From assembly GCA_965153355.1 (NCBI GenBank), contig OZ231128.1, positions 25,296,001-25,360,000 of the forward strand: a stretch of DNA of 64,000 nucleotides, read 5' to 3'. The position numbers and the translations under genes are program-made. The notes beneath the pieces were generated by a model. The model saw only the letters and a program-made list of their open reading frames with translations. It was not told the origin of the DNA and did not search any database. Positions within the stretch are counted from its first letter, which is position 1. Each line of letters starts with the position of its first letter. This DNA is from Flaccisagitta enflata. Lineage: Eukaryota > Chaetognatha > Sagittoidea > Aphragmophora. Shown one piece after another: positions 10,506 to 21,584 of the stretch.

Positions 10506-10881
10506 AGGAAGCAAGTTATGTGTAGTTTTTTGACCTATCAAAAGTTTTAGATTTGGTACAATGTTTCGACTCTCTAGCAATTAACTTGTGCCAGCGTGTC
10601 AGCCAGTATCAAAATTAGTCACCTGGCAAGGTTTTTTTGTGTGGGCGCATATATTAACGCATTTTGAAACTCAGTATGGCCCAATTTTTTCGAGGAAAAA
10701 AAAAGTGCCAGAAAACGATTGGCGGATTCCACTCACATTCAGTTACATAGGGGCCATGAAAATTATCCAAAGTATCATTTATGGTTCTATTTATCAAAAT
10801 ACATGTAATTACGAGTCAATCCATGTGCGCATAAGGATTTTGGACCATTTAAGCCGTTTTCGATTGAGTACCCTACTTAAA

Positions 10882-12175
10882 GTCTGATTTGCAACGGCAC
10901 ATTAATTTTCACGTGTGTGTCAAACCATTCAAATGCAATTTGTGCCAAAAGACTTTTCAGGAAAGGTCAGACTTGAAGAGGCATTCGCGAATTCATACCA
11001 AAGATCAACCTTTCAAATGCGATAAATATCAGAGGGGTTTTGCCTTAAAGTCCGATCTCCATCAACATGAACGACAAGTGCATAAGGACAATGTGAAGGA
11101 GAAAGAACCTGGATTGACCAATAATCACCAATCACATGATATTGGAAATCACCCAAGTGAAGGATTAGCTGCGACGAATATTGTCAAAATCAAACCATGG
11201 CAACAGCGGGAAAATAAATCAGCAGCTGTGACGATAAGGCCAAAAAACGGGGTATATCCAAATAACGCGGAAGTTCCCGGAGAACCCAGCGGCCAATCTA
11301 AGAAAGACTCACTGGAGCAACCGTTCATTCAACAAAAATACGTTCGCAAAGTCTCGGAAATCTCTATGACGGAGAATTCGCAATTGCAAGCCAGCCTGAC
11401 GCCAACGCAAGTTGCCAACCACAATGCTTCCTCAATGAGCGCCGACTCCGATGGATTTAACATTTTCGCAAAAGACACGAGTGAACCACCCATAGCCGCT
11501 GCAATCAAGATAGAACCTATCACGCTTGAAACGACCATTAATTCTGCCATTCGAGTTGAAGAGCATGACAAGTCGCACAGTTCATTGGCAAATGTTGAAG
11601 GTGCAAACATAGCGCAGACTGAGGGCATCAACCCCATGAAGCCTTTTTTAAAATCTGGCTGGCTTCAATTTGGCTGTGCCGTTTGCGGTCAAGTGTTCTC
11701 CACCAAGCAGAAAATGATAGAACACGTTATTCATCACGTTCATAAATCCAACGGATTTAAGAAGTGTAAAATCTGCGCGTCTGAGGTTAGCAGGGCAAAC
11801 TATCATGCGCACATAAAACAGTTCCATTCACGTAAGGCATCGCGAACGACAACGTCGACAATAAAATGCTTACTATGCGAAAAAGAATTTGACGACCAAA
11901 AACAACTTGACAAACATCGCGACATGAGACATTCTAAAACACCGATAACGTACAGCGATGTGGTGCATGAGTACAAGTGCGATTCATGCGATCAAATCTT
12001 TAGTCAGGGCAAGCCCTACTACAGGCACATCCTCATCACTCATTACGGAATGATGGAGAAGAATCTTCCCGCCGTTTTAGTCACTGACCCAAAAACCCGT
12101 GGACAAAACGAAAACCTAAAGAGACTGGAAAACTCGCGCCGCGGAAAAGATGAAAAAATTAACGTTGCGATGTGA
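10882..12175 (+). CDS. C2H2 zinc-finger protein C, 3' part
   Basis: Continuation of gene C beyond the insertion, 431 residues to TGA at 12,173-12,175. It opens mid-finger (SDLQRHINFH), followed by FKCNLC, a degenerate FKCDKYQ in which the second Cys is Tyr, then a 200-residue disordered linker with a SUMO-like IKIEP, then FGCAVC, KKCKIC, IKCLLC and YKCDSC fingers and a basic tail. Without the insertion, genes and frame give an 882-residue protein with about 16 fingers. No ATG or acceptor gives a convincing independent start: an acceptor at TTAAAG (10,882) would shift the frame when joined to a donor at 8383. This half is probably untranslated unless the insertion is absent in other alleles. 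Confidence 0.8.
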
Positions 12176-13465
12176 TTGTTTTTCGCCAACATGGAAATCG
12201 TTTTGTTCGAGTCAAATACCTTGTGTCATCCTTAGATATCTATAGATTTTGTTCTTATAAACTGATTCTTTGGGCATTTCTGACATCCGGATTCTTTTGG
12301 CATTTACGCCCTTATTCCTGATGTAAGTATTCTCTGAAGAAATTTCCCAAGCGCCATCCAACCTTAGCCGTCGTTGAGACACAATAATCTTTCAGTATGC
12401 ATTTTAAGGAGTTAACATTATCAAAAAATTTTTTTGAAAACATCCTCAGACTCACAAGAAAAAGTTTCATTTGAAAAGGGACAATATGCTTTAGTCATAA
12501 AAAAATCGTTTTAACAATAAATCAAAGTTAATGGAGCTTTTTGATTAAAATTGACTTTTTTCCTGGTGAAAATCACTATACTTGTACTAGAGCTATGTCT
12601 TCGGTTTTGAAATTCATGAAAATCCGTAATCAGACACAGGAATAAAAATATCTGATGATTCATTGGGCAAAATATTGATAAAATCTGATGTGAAAAAAAC
12701 ATTATAAAAAATAAATAGAATATTAAAAGATCCATTTGGCCACCTTCGACTATTAGAAAATTGCTTAAAATTGCTGTGCATGTTCCCATGATATATCTTT
12801 ACATGATACCAAAAGCTCAGCCCACTGCTAGACGTCGCATAGCGTCGCAAACCCACTGAGTATGATGATGAAGATTTTTTTACAAAAAATTCAATTTTAA
12901 TTTTTTTCAATTTTTTATGATTTTGTGAAGGATCAATAAAGAAGTGTATTGATGTTTGTGTGAGCATGCAAATACAAGAAAACATGTTTATTAGCATAAC
13001 CGCTCATCCGTGAGGGCTTTTTTTGAATATTCTAGCTCATTTAGCTCATTTAGCTCAGTCCTTTTCTTCTGATTTTAAATTGGACAAATGAATGAATGTC
13101 GCTGTCTCCCACCCGCCAGTGACTACTTATTGGCTGTGTATCCGGCCTTGTTTCACAATCAGAGGATTTTCAGGTGTCCCAACGTACCCTCCTAAGACTG
13201 ACAGTTGGTTTGTTTATCAATTTCAGTCCAATGCCACTCCCTTACCCCCTCTTCCCCCTCCTCAATCCCTATGGTTCTGTCACTTGGCTTTTTTTATGGC
13301 GTTAACATATGTCAGTCTGCCTATGTGTCTGCTTGTCTGTTCGTCCGTCTCTCTCAATTTTTCTTTCACAATCATCATATTCTTAGTCATCTTCATCTTC
13401 GTCTCCTTCTTCTTCTACTTGTCAGTATCTTCATCTAAATCTCCCTCTTAGTCATTTTCATCTCC
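12176..13465. other. Intergenic, AT-rich, no gene seen
   Basis: Short ORFs on both strands lack domain signatures and codon structure. A partial hairpin-element end (GTGTATCCGGCCTTGTTTCA) is at 13,135-13,155. Confidence 0.6.
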
Positions 13466-13502
13466 ATCTCCTTCTCCTTCTTCTTCTTCTCCTTCCTCTT
13501 CT

Positions 13503-13534
<32 letters not shown>

Positions 13535-13590
13535 TTCTTCTTCTTCTTCTTCTTCTTCTTCTTCTTCTTCTCCTTCTTCTTTGACTTTGT
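13466..13590. repeat. (TTC)n microsatellite
   Basis: Long TTC/CTT run with TCC interruptions. Confidence 0.95.
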
Positions 13591-14084
13591 TGTCGTCGTT
13601 TCATTTTTGGTTGGTCTTGTAATCTATCTTGGCAAGTCTAAGCTTAAGTTTCAAGAAGAGAAACCGACAAGCAACTAGAGTCGCGAAAACACAACATAAT
13701 TATGTAGTGGACTAGTGGCTATTCAGAGTGAGAAAATCTTCAATAAGTGACGCGGGGGCACAATATCGTTGAAGACAGGTGGGCAGGGGTCACCATCCCC
13801 CTTCCACACCCCAATCCCCCCCCAACACACACAAACAACCGTCACTAAAACGCTCTCTTTCCACTTTCAGACTCAATTGTCAAGGAAGGACTAATGGACA
13901 GACCAATGGCCGGACCAAAAGACGGGAAAAGTCTCTTATACTATATATATATACTTATACTATACTATAAAGTTAGAGTTGCGCTTTCATCATTGGATGA
14001 ACAAATTTAACGGCCTAACAGAAAGAACCAGCCCTATCGCTTGACCAGATACCAGCCTTCCGTTAAAAAGCCCATCAGTCCCAC

Positions 14085-15370
14085 CTCTTAATAGCTTCGT
14101 CGCCGCCGTTGAGATGAACCCATTTGGTGACGGAGAGCGCTAAGATGACGTCGTACTCTGGTTTCACCGTCTCCAGCAGCGCGTCAGCTTCCAAAACGAA
14201 ATCACACTGCACGAAAGAAACGTTCTTTGGGAAAAGCGAGGGTCGCTGAGATAAAGGCGAATTAGTGGACGTGGCGGAAGGGAAAACGACGACGGCGGGT
14301 TTGACGGCGGGTTTGACGCCGCGATCAGGAGATGATGGCCGTTTTTCCACTGGTGACTCTCTGGCGGAAATTCCCAGATTGTCATTTGTTTTACCTTCGG
14401 CCAGATTTGGTTTGGTATCAATGGGCGATTCTTTGACGGAAATTCCCAGATTGTCACTTGTCATACCCTCCTCAGTCAAATTTGGTTTAATATCAATGGG
14501 CGAATCTTCAGCAGATGTTCCCAGATTGTCGATTGTTTTACTCTCCTCGGCCAGAGTTGGTTTGATATCACTATTTGACGAAATGGAATTGTTTCGATGC
14601 TCGATCGCAGTCTTGTTCATCCCCTCTTTGGAAATACGCTCTTGCTTTCTTTCGCCTTTCCTCTCGTCGATACAACTAGCATGATCATCACCATCCATCG
14701 TCTCTCCGGCCGCGTCATCGATCTTTGGCACTTCATTGCCCGTGGTACTAACATTTTCCATCTTTACTTCCACCTTCGCTTCGGAGCCTGAGACGCCGTT
14801 TCGATCGTCGCTCGCGTTTGTCGTCGACGAGTCATTGCGTACCGTTTCACTGCCATACGTATTTATGACTGATACTTTCTTCTCACCTAAACTATCATCG
14901 ACATTTTTACTCTGGCAATGTCCTTCCCGCTTCGACGCGTCGATTTCCTGAGTTGCCCGAGCTTCCTTCTTATCGACTATAATCTCTATCCCCTTACAAG
15001 TGGCGCCATGTTTTTCCTCCTCCGACGAAACAACAACGTGAGCCAAGTATGATTCTTCACCACCCATCTTCCGCGTAGCATCAATGGCTTTAGTCGTCGT
15101 CGTTGTCGTCGTAGCAGTGTTAAAAGTCTTCAAATCCCTGGCCAACGGTCCGAACATCTTCGCCAAGCCCGGGCCGAACTTGGATGATTGCGTCACATCT
15201 ACGAGATAATGTTTGACATTCTTCCTGGCGATGGCGACCAATTGTGCGTCAATGTCGATGCCGACGACGCGCTTGGGCCCGAAGTCGCGCGCCAGCGTCA
15301 AAGTCACGTGACCGATGTTGCATCCGATGTCCAACACTTCCGCGTCGACGAACCAAGAACGATCGAACAG
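14085..15370 (-). CDS. Bin3/MEPCE-family RNA methyltransferase, internal exon
   Basis: The minus-strand exon is bounded by acceptor CCCACGCAG (just above 15,370) and donor AAGAG|GTGGGA (below 14,085): phase 0 in, phase 2 out. It encodes 428 residues. The N-terminal part LFDRSWF...[11 protein letters not shown] is the SAM-binding motif I of Bin3-type enzymes, followed by [15 protein letters not shown] (motif II). The C-terminal part [11 protein letters not shown]...[16 protein letters not shown] matches the second conserved block. Family members (human MEPCE) methylate the 5' gamma-phosphate of small RNAs such as 7SK. The two blocks are separated by about 290 low-complexity residues, far longer than usual, including three 24-25-residue repeats. 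The usual LNWGDE reads LNGGDE here. The following LRPGG-containing exon was not found in the window, so the gene may be incomplete or have very long introns. Confidence 0.8.
14350..14565 (-). repeat. Coding triplicate in the Bin3 exon
   Basis: Three consecutive units of about 75 bp encode DIKPTLAEE...[13 protein letters not shown]...DNLG and DTKPNLAEG...DNLG, each ending in ESP or EDSP. Confidence 0.8.
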
Positions 15371-15554
15371 CTGCGTGGGAAATGTAAAGGAGTGGAGGAT
15401 GAAGTGATGAGATGTCAGTTTGGTGTTGACTCGGGAAGATTGTCCACAGGAAAAAAAACGGAAAAGGAAAAAACTGGAAAAGAAATCAAAATGGAAAAGA
15501 AAAAGATGGGGGAAAGGAGAAGTGGAAAGCATAGAGATGGAAAGTTTAAGAATG

Positions 15555-16485
15555 GAAAAATTTAGGAATGGCAAAGTTGGAGAATGACAAAGTTCAGGAA
15601 TGGTAAAGTTAGAGATTGGCAAAGTTAAAGAATGGCAATGTTAAAGAATAGCAATGTTAAAGAATGGCAATGTTAAAGACTAGCAAAGATAAAGAATAGC
15701 AAAGTTAAGGAGTGGCAAAGTTAAGGAATGGCAAAGTTAAAGAATAGCAAAGTTAAAGAATAGCAATGTTAAAGAATGGCAAAGTTAAGGAATGGCAAAT
15801 TTGAGGAATGGCAAAGTTGAGGAATGGCAAGGTTGAGGAAAGGCAAAGTTGAGGAATGGCAAAGTTGAGGAATGGCAAAGTTAAGGAATGGCAAAGTTAA
15901 GGAATGGCAAAGTTAAGGAATGGCAAAGTTAAGGAATGGCAAAGTTAAGAAATGGCAAAGTAAAGGAAAGGCAAAGTTAGGGAATGGCAACGTTAGGGAA
16001 TGGCAAAGTTAGGGAATGGCAAAGTTAGGGAATGGCAAAGTTAGGGAATGGCAAAGTTAGGGAATGGCAAAGTTAGGGAATGGCAAAGTTAAGGAATGGC
16101 AAAGTTAAGGAATGGCAAAGTTAAGGAATGGCAAAGTTAAGGAATGGCAAAGTTAAGGAATGGCAAAGTTAAGGAATGGCAAAGTTAAGGAATGGCAAAG
16201 TTAAGGAATGGCAAAGTTTAGGAATGGCAAAGTTTAGGAATGGCAAAGTTTAGGAATGGCAAAGTTTAGGAATGGCAAAGTTAAGGAATGGCAAAGTTAA
16301 GGAATGGCAAAGTTAAGGAATGGCAAAGTTAAGGAATGGCAAAGTTAAGGAATGGCAAAATTAAGGAATGGCAATGTTAAGGAATGGCAATGTTAAGGAA
16401 TGGCAAAGTTAAGGAATGGCAAAGTTAAGGAATGGCAAAGTTAAGGAATGGCAAAGTTAAGGAATGGCAAGCTTAGGAACGGAAA
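15555..16485. repeat. 16-bp minisatellite, AAGTTAAGGAATGGCA unit
   Basis: About 57 tandem units of 16 bp. Variants (TTAAGG, TTAGGG, TTGAGG, TTTAGG, TTAAAG) occur in contiguous blocks, which shows stepwise local duplication. It lies directly upstream (minus-strand sense) of the Bin3 exon. Confidence 0.95.
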
Positions 16486-16689
16486 AGTTTAGGAGTGAAA
16501 CAGGAAGCTTTAGGCTATAAGGGTACAAGCTTTAAGATTCCAAGCTATATAGTCTAGGATGTTAATAAAAAATCTTGGCGTTTGTGGCACAAAGCGTGGA
16601 AATTTGCATACAGGGTCAGTTTTTAGTGCTGAACAAGACCAGGATGGGTACACATCAAAATTTTGAGTGTACCCATCTAAAAAATGCAT

Positions 16690-16880
16690 TTTTTTCAAAA
16701 AAAAAATTTCAAAACCGTGCTGTCGCTAGACCCATGAACCGATTTGCATGAAATTTTTGGCAAAGTTAGATATGCCTTTTATCTACTTGCATGCAAAATT
16801 TCAGCCAAATCGGTTCAGTAGAAGCGGAGATATTGCATTTTGAAGTCTAGGCCTACTTTTTGAAAAAGGGCTATGTTTCA
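16690..16880. repeat. Unclassified AT-rich repeat preceding satellite
   Basis: A segment with CGTGCTGTCGCTAGACCC and two related motifs (AACCGATTTGCATGAAATTT; GCATGCAAAATTTCAGCCAA) in a dyad-like arrangement. It lies between the minisatellite and the 528-bp satellite array. Confidence 0.4.
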
Positions 16881-17109
16881 TTTTTTGAGTAAAATTTTGA
16901 ATTTTTGAGCTGTGAGTCTGAAATTTGTTTTGGGCATGTATAATGACATTATTTACCTAAAAATGAAAAAATTTTAAAAAAATCTTGTATATTTTTCATT
17001 TTTTGGCTAAAAAATCCAAAAATTGGGTTCTAAAATTTACACCCAATTTTGAAAAATGGCTAGCGCGGGTAAAAAATGTGAAATCTAGGTGCCCACTTGG
17101 GGTATTAGT

Positions 17110-19620
17110 TTTTAGTAAGTGTACAAACCTAATTCCAAAGTTTCAGGAGGGTACAATAACCCAAAAAGCCTAAAAAACCTTTCAAAGTTGGCAAAAAAAG
17201 GTCTCAAAATTTTGCACTTTTGGACACCCTGGCCTTTATGGCGCCGGTACGGCCAAACAACTTGAGACAGCTTTACCAAATTTGGCATACAAGTTCTCAA
17301 GGTTCAGGGGCTTCTTCATGCAAAATTTTGGATACCTGGCTGAATTTTAAGTACCGTTTTTTTCCAAAAAATGCTCAAAAAACGCTCAAAAAATCCAAAA
17401 TTTGGTTTTTTTTGCCATATAGGCTGTTCTATGACCATCAGGATCATGAAATTTGGCATGAATAAACATGTGCCCCACATGAACACACATGTCAAATTTC
17501 AAAAGCCTGGGTTTAATACTTTTGGAGATATTCAGTTTTGAAATTTTTCAAAATTTTGCATTTTTTGATTTTTGACATTTTTTTGAAAAAAATGAAAAAT
17601 ATACCTGCCAATTTTGTGAAAATGGACTTGCTAATTCATATGAAGTGTAACAACCTAATTCCAAAGTTTCAGAGGGGTACGATGACCCTAAGAGGCTAAA
17701 AAATGTTTCAAAGTTGGAAAAGAAGGTCCCAAAATTTTGCATTTTTGGACACCCTGGGATATTTGGTAACGCTACGGCCAAACAACTTGAGACAACTTTA
17801 CCAAATTTGGCATACAAGTTCTCAAGGTTCAGGCGCTTCTTCATGCAAAATTTTGGATACCTGGCTGAATTTTAAGTACCGTTTTTTTCCAAAAAATGCT
17901 CAAAAAACGCTCAAAAAATCCAAAATTTGTTTTTTTTGGCCATATAGGCTATTCTATGACCATCAGGATCATGAAATTTGGCATGAATAAACATGTGCCC
18001 CACATGAACACACATGTCAAATTTCAAAAGCCTGGGTTTAATACTTTTGGAGATATTCAAATTTGAAGTTTTTCAAAATTTTGCGATTTTTTTAAGTTAT
18101 GACCTTTTTTTTTCAAAAAATGAAAAATATGCTTGCCAATTTTGTTAAAATGGTCCTGCTAATTCATATTATATGTAACAACCTGATTCCAAAGTTTAAG
18201 AGGGGTTCAATGACCCTAAGAGGCTAAAAAATGTTTCAAAGTTGAAAAAAAACAGGTCCCAAAATTATGCATTTTTGGACACCCTGGGATATTTTGTAAC
18301 ACCATGGCCAAACGGCTTTAGTTAGCTACACCAAATTTGGCATACAAGTTCTCATGGTTCAGGCGCATCTTCATGCAAAATTTTGGATGTCTGACTAAGC
18401 TTTAACTACCATTTTTTTCAACAAAAATGCTCCAAAAATGCTCAAAAAATCCAAAATTTAGGTTTTTTGGCCATATAGGCTGTTCTATGACCATCAGGAT
18501 CATGAAATTTGGCATGAATAAACATGTGCCCCACATGAACCCACATGTAAAATTTCAAAAGCTTGGGTTTAATAGTTTTGGAGACATTTGATTTTGAAAT
18601 TTTTTCAAAAATTTGTAATTTTGGATTTTTTGACAGTTTTGAAAAACAAATCAAAAATATAATTGCCAATTTTGTGAAAATGGAATTTCCTAGTAATATG
18701 AAGTGTACCAACCTAATTCCAAAGTTTCAGGAGGGTACAATAACCCAAAAAGCCAAAAAAAACTCTCAAAGTTGGCAAAAAAGGTCTCAAAATTTTGCAT
18801 TTTTGGACACCCTGGGCTATTTGGTGCTGGTACGCCCAAACTGCTTGAGACAGCTTAACCAAATTTGGCATACAAGTTCTCAACGTTCAGGCGCTTCTTC
18901 ATGCAAAATTTTGGATACCTGACTGAATTTTGACTATCGGTTCTTTCCAAAAAATGCTCAATAAACGCTCAAAAAATCCCAAATTTGGGTTTTTTAGCCG
19001 TATAGGCTGTTCTATGACCATCAGGATCATGAAATTTGGCATGAATAAACATGTGCCCCACATGAACTCGCATGCAAAATTTCAAAAGCTTGGGTTTAAT
19101 AGTTTTGGAGAAATTTGATTTTGAATTTTTTCAAAAATGTGTAATTTTGGATTTTTTGACAGTTTTCAATATGAATTCAAAAATAGGTTTGCCAATTTTT
19201 CAAAAATGAACTTACTAATTTATATGAAGTGTACCAACCTAATTCCGAAGTTTCAGGAGGGTACAATAACCCAAAAAGCCAGAAAAACCTTTCAAAGTTG
19301 GCAAAAAAAGGTCTCAAAATTTTGTATTTTTGGACAACCTGGGCTATTTGGTGCTGGTATGCCCAAACAACTTCAGTGAGCTTTACCAAACTTAGCATAC
19401 AAGTTCTCAAGGTTAAGGCATTTCTTCAGGCAGAATTTTGGATACCTGCCTCAATTTTTATTACTGTTTTTCCACAAAAATACTCAAAAAACGCTTGAAA
19501 AATCCAAAATATGTTTTTTATGGCCATTTCCGCTATTCTGTGACCATCAGGATCATGAAATTTGGCATGAATAGACATGTGTCCCACATGAAACCACATG
19601 TAAAGTTTTAGAACTATAGG
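17110..19620 (+). repeat. 528-bp satellite array, nearly five units
   Basis: The landmark TTTGGCATACAAGTTCTCA recurs at 17,281, 17,806, 18,336, 18,864 and (diverged) 19,391, giving periods of 525-530 bp. Units share GGACACCCTGG, ATGACCATCAGGATCATGAA and CATGTGCCCCACATGAAC. Units are about 85-95% alike by eye and the last decays. ORFs of 60-120 codons inside come from the AT-rich unit and are not conserved as proteins. Confidence 0.9.
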
Positions 19621-19649
19621 TGCAATAGTCTTGGGCTAGGCCATATAAA

Positions 19650-20226
19650 CAATTAGAACAAGCATGCGTATTTAGCTACAAAATGACTAAGTTTGCCCTC
19701 AAAATTGGCTTGACTAGCTAAATAGTTTTATCCCTTTTTTTAACTATTTCATAACATGGTAAAACAAAATACAAATTCATCACAACTGAATTCATCACAA
19801 CTTCTCATGAAATATACGCTTTGATAAATTAAACACAATCAAGATACAGTCAAGTGACTGATTTAAAAAACCATAGAACGGTTAATTCATTGTTGAAAAA
19901 AAACAAACAAATAAATAACAATGCCAATTTGCTGATAAGTTGGAACCTACATAAACTTAATTTTTAACGGTTCAGTGTTCAAAAAAAAAAAATTCAATGA
20001 TTATCAGCAAATGATGGAGCACCAAGGGAGCTACGGAAATGGAAATATTTTTTATTGTGGTTTCGTTCCGCGGAAGAGATCGAGGAATAGACTATAAGCG
20101 ACCCCCAGGGGTTTAGGGGGCCGGTGTCTTGAAGGATTGAGTTGTTGGTGTGACGGGAATGATAGAAACTACCATCTTGAATGAAGCATAAATCCCACTT
20201 CGATAGAAACGCTTATTTCTTACTTC
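19650..20226. other. Unique-looking AT-rich spacer
   Basis: No gene, strong repeat or structured element recognised. Confidence 0.5.
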
Positions 20227-20228
20227 TA

Positions 20229-20744
20229 CTGGGTGGACAAAAAAAAGGTAGCTCTGTATCTGAATAAAAGAAAAACTGTCTGTAACTGCTTATTATGTGA
20301 ATATTTGAAATAATGAATCTCTGAATTTGAACATAATATTAGAATATAAAAATTCAAATTATGTAAGATAAACCAAAATAATCTTTTCTGAGCATTATTG
20401 CCTGTTTATGACTAAAAGTGATAATTAGCTATTATTAGTGTTATGGATGTGCATTTGGTTTTTTAGTTAAAAGTCTTGGTTTTTACAGTTTCCAAAGACC
20501 TACTTTTGTTCAACTATCTTTATTCAAAAGTAAATTTTGTGAAAATCAATAATTTTTAATGAAATTTCAGCAAAAAGTTTTAAAGATAAAATGAAAATAT
20601 TGATCCTCATAAAAAGTGTTCTTAATAGATCATGTAAGACATGATCATATCTAGGTAGCAAAAAAAATAATTTTTTTTTACCTAGGAGAAATTTTAAAAA
20701 TGATATCTAAAAAATTAGAAGCTACCTTTTTTAAAACCACCCAT
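20229..20744. mobile_element. Mariner-like MITE, 516 bp
   Basis: The ends CTGGGTGGACAAAAAAAAGG and (reverse complement) ATGGGTGGTTTTAAAAAAGG continue with GTAGCT on both sides. TA flanks at 20,227-20,228 and 20,745-20,746. No transposase frame. Confidence 0.65.
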
Positions 20745-21139
20745 TATCTGAACAAAAAAAATTTTATTATTCAAATTTGTATAGCGATAGACATGGAAAC
20801 ATTTATTTTTTCTAGGTATTTGGTCTGACAAAAAAATTCGTACAATCATCCTTCATCATAAAAAAAAGCCCCTTTCTTAAAGTAGGTCAAATGAGAATTG
20901 TAGCTGTATTTTGTTGATAGTGGATGTTTCATCAAAATTTCATCTCACTGGGCCAGCGAAATATGAGCTTTTTGTGCTTTTATGCTGGAAAGTTTTTGCT
21001 ACTGAATGTGACAACTGGTTAGGCTTTTTGAAAGTTGATAATTGGGCGGTTGCCAAAAAGGCTAGGAAATTGTTTTTTTTCTTATAGGAGTTAGATAGCC
21101 AGATAACCCTATGTTCATTCCTTATTTATGAATGTAATT

Positions 21140-21370
21140 GGACAAGCAGAGGCCGGTATCTGATCAAGAAACCCACATGGCAAAACTAAAGAGTTTCAAT
21201 AAACAAAGAATAGCTTTCATATACTTCACCACTGTTTTTCCATGCTGGTTTCTTGATCAAATACCAATCTCTACTTGTACTGCCCAAATACCACTGGGTG
21301 TGCCTGGTTTGATGGCAAGGGGATTAAGGATTTTGAGCCAAATTTACCCTTCAGATAACTAGCCTAGTTG
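21140..21370. repeat. Dispersed repeat with internal inverted arms (also at 25,075)
   Basis: Arms GGTATCTGATCAAGAAACCC and GGTTTCTTGATCAAATACC are inverted about 70 bp apart. The whole 230-bp segment, including ATATACTTCACCA and TTTTGAGCCAAATTTACCCT, recurs at 25,075-25,295. Confidence 0.75.
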
Positions 21371-21584
21371 ATACCTATGTTTTACAATTTTTATGAATAC
21401 CTAATTCCCGAGGATTTGTTTAAATTTTTAGTTTCAAAAAACAAATTTGTAAAGTATGTAAAGTACTTTTTTTGAAGAAAATTTTCAGTAGATCAAAACA
21501 TTTTTTTAACAAAATTTGGGACTGCAGTTTTTTAAGATGGTAGATAAGAAGAAAATATTAAGCGAGAAGAAATTGATTCCACAT

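Larger units (their letters stand above)
8383..10876. mobile_element. 2.49-kb insertion splitting gene C, TTAAA target duplication
   Basis: TTAAA is duplicated at 8378-8382 and 10,877-10,881. Deleting the insert and one TTAAA restores a perfect finger codon frame (gcc tta aag tct gat). The ends form a short imperfect inverted repeat: left GTAGGCTACTAAAACG, right (reverse complement) GTAGGGTACTCAATCG, 13 of 16 matching. I see no transposase frame. The interior is a mosaic of other repeats: a hairpin element near 8,850, a 21-bp minisatellite element at 9,123-9,345, a full hairpin-tailed element at 9,656-9,811 and microsatellites at 10,082-10,105 and 10,372-10,505. The class is unassigned. Confidence 0.8.

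Noticed and set aside
8378-10881. piggyBac insertion because TTAA occurs at both edges
   Set aside because: The duplicated sequence is TTAAA and the element ends do not begin with the CCC-type piggyBac terminus.
8383-10882. Treating 8383-10,882 as an ordinary intron (GT...AG)
   Set aside because: Splicing at these GT and AG positions would shift the reading frame of the finger, while transposon excision restores it exactly.
15555-16485. CRISPR-like array
   Set aside because: 16-bp units are contiguous with no unique spacers, in an animal genome; it is a minisatellite.
16985-19498. Recurring 60-120-codon ORFs in the 528-bp satellite, on both strands
   Set aside because: Frames change between units and no protein is conserved; explained by the AT-rich unit.
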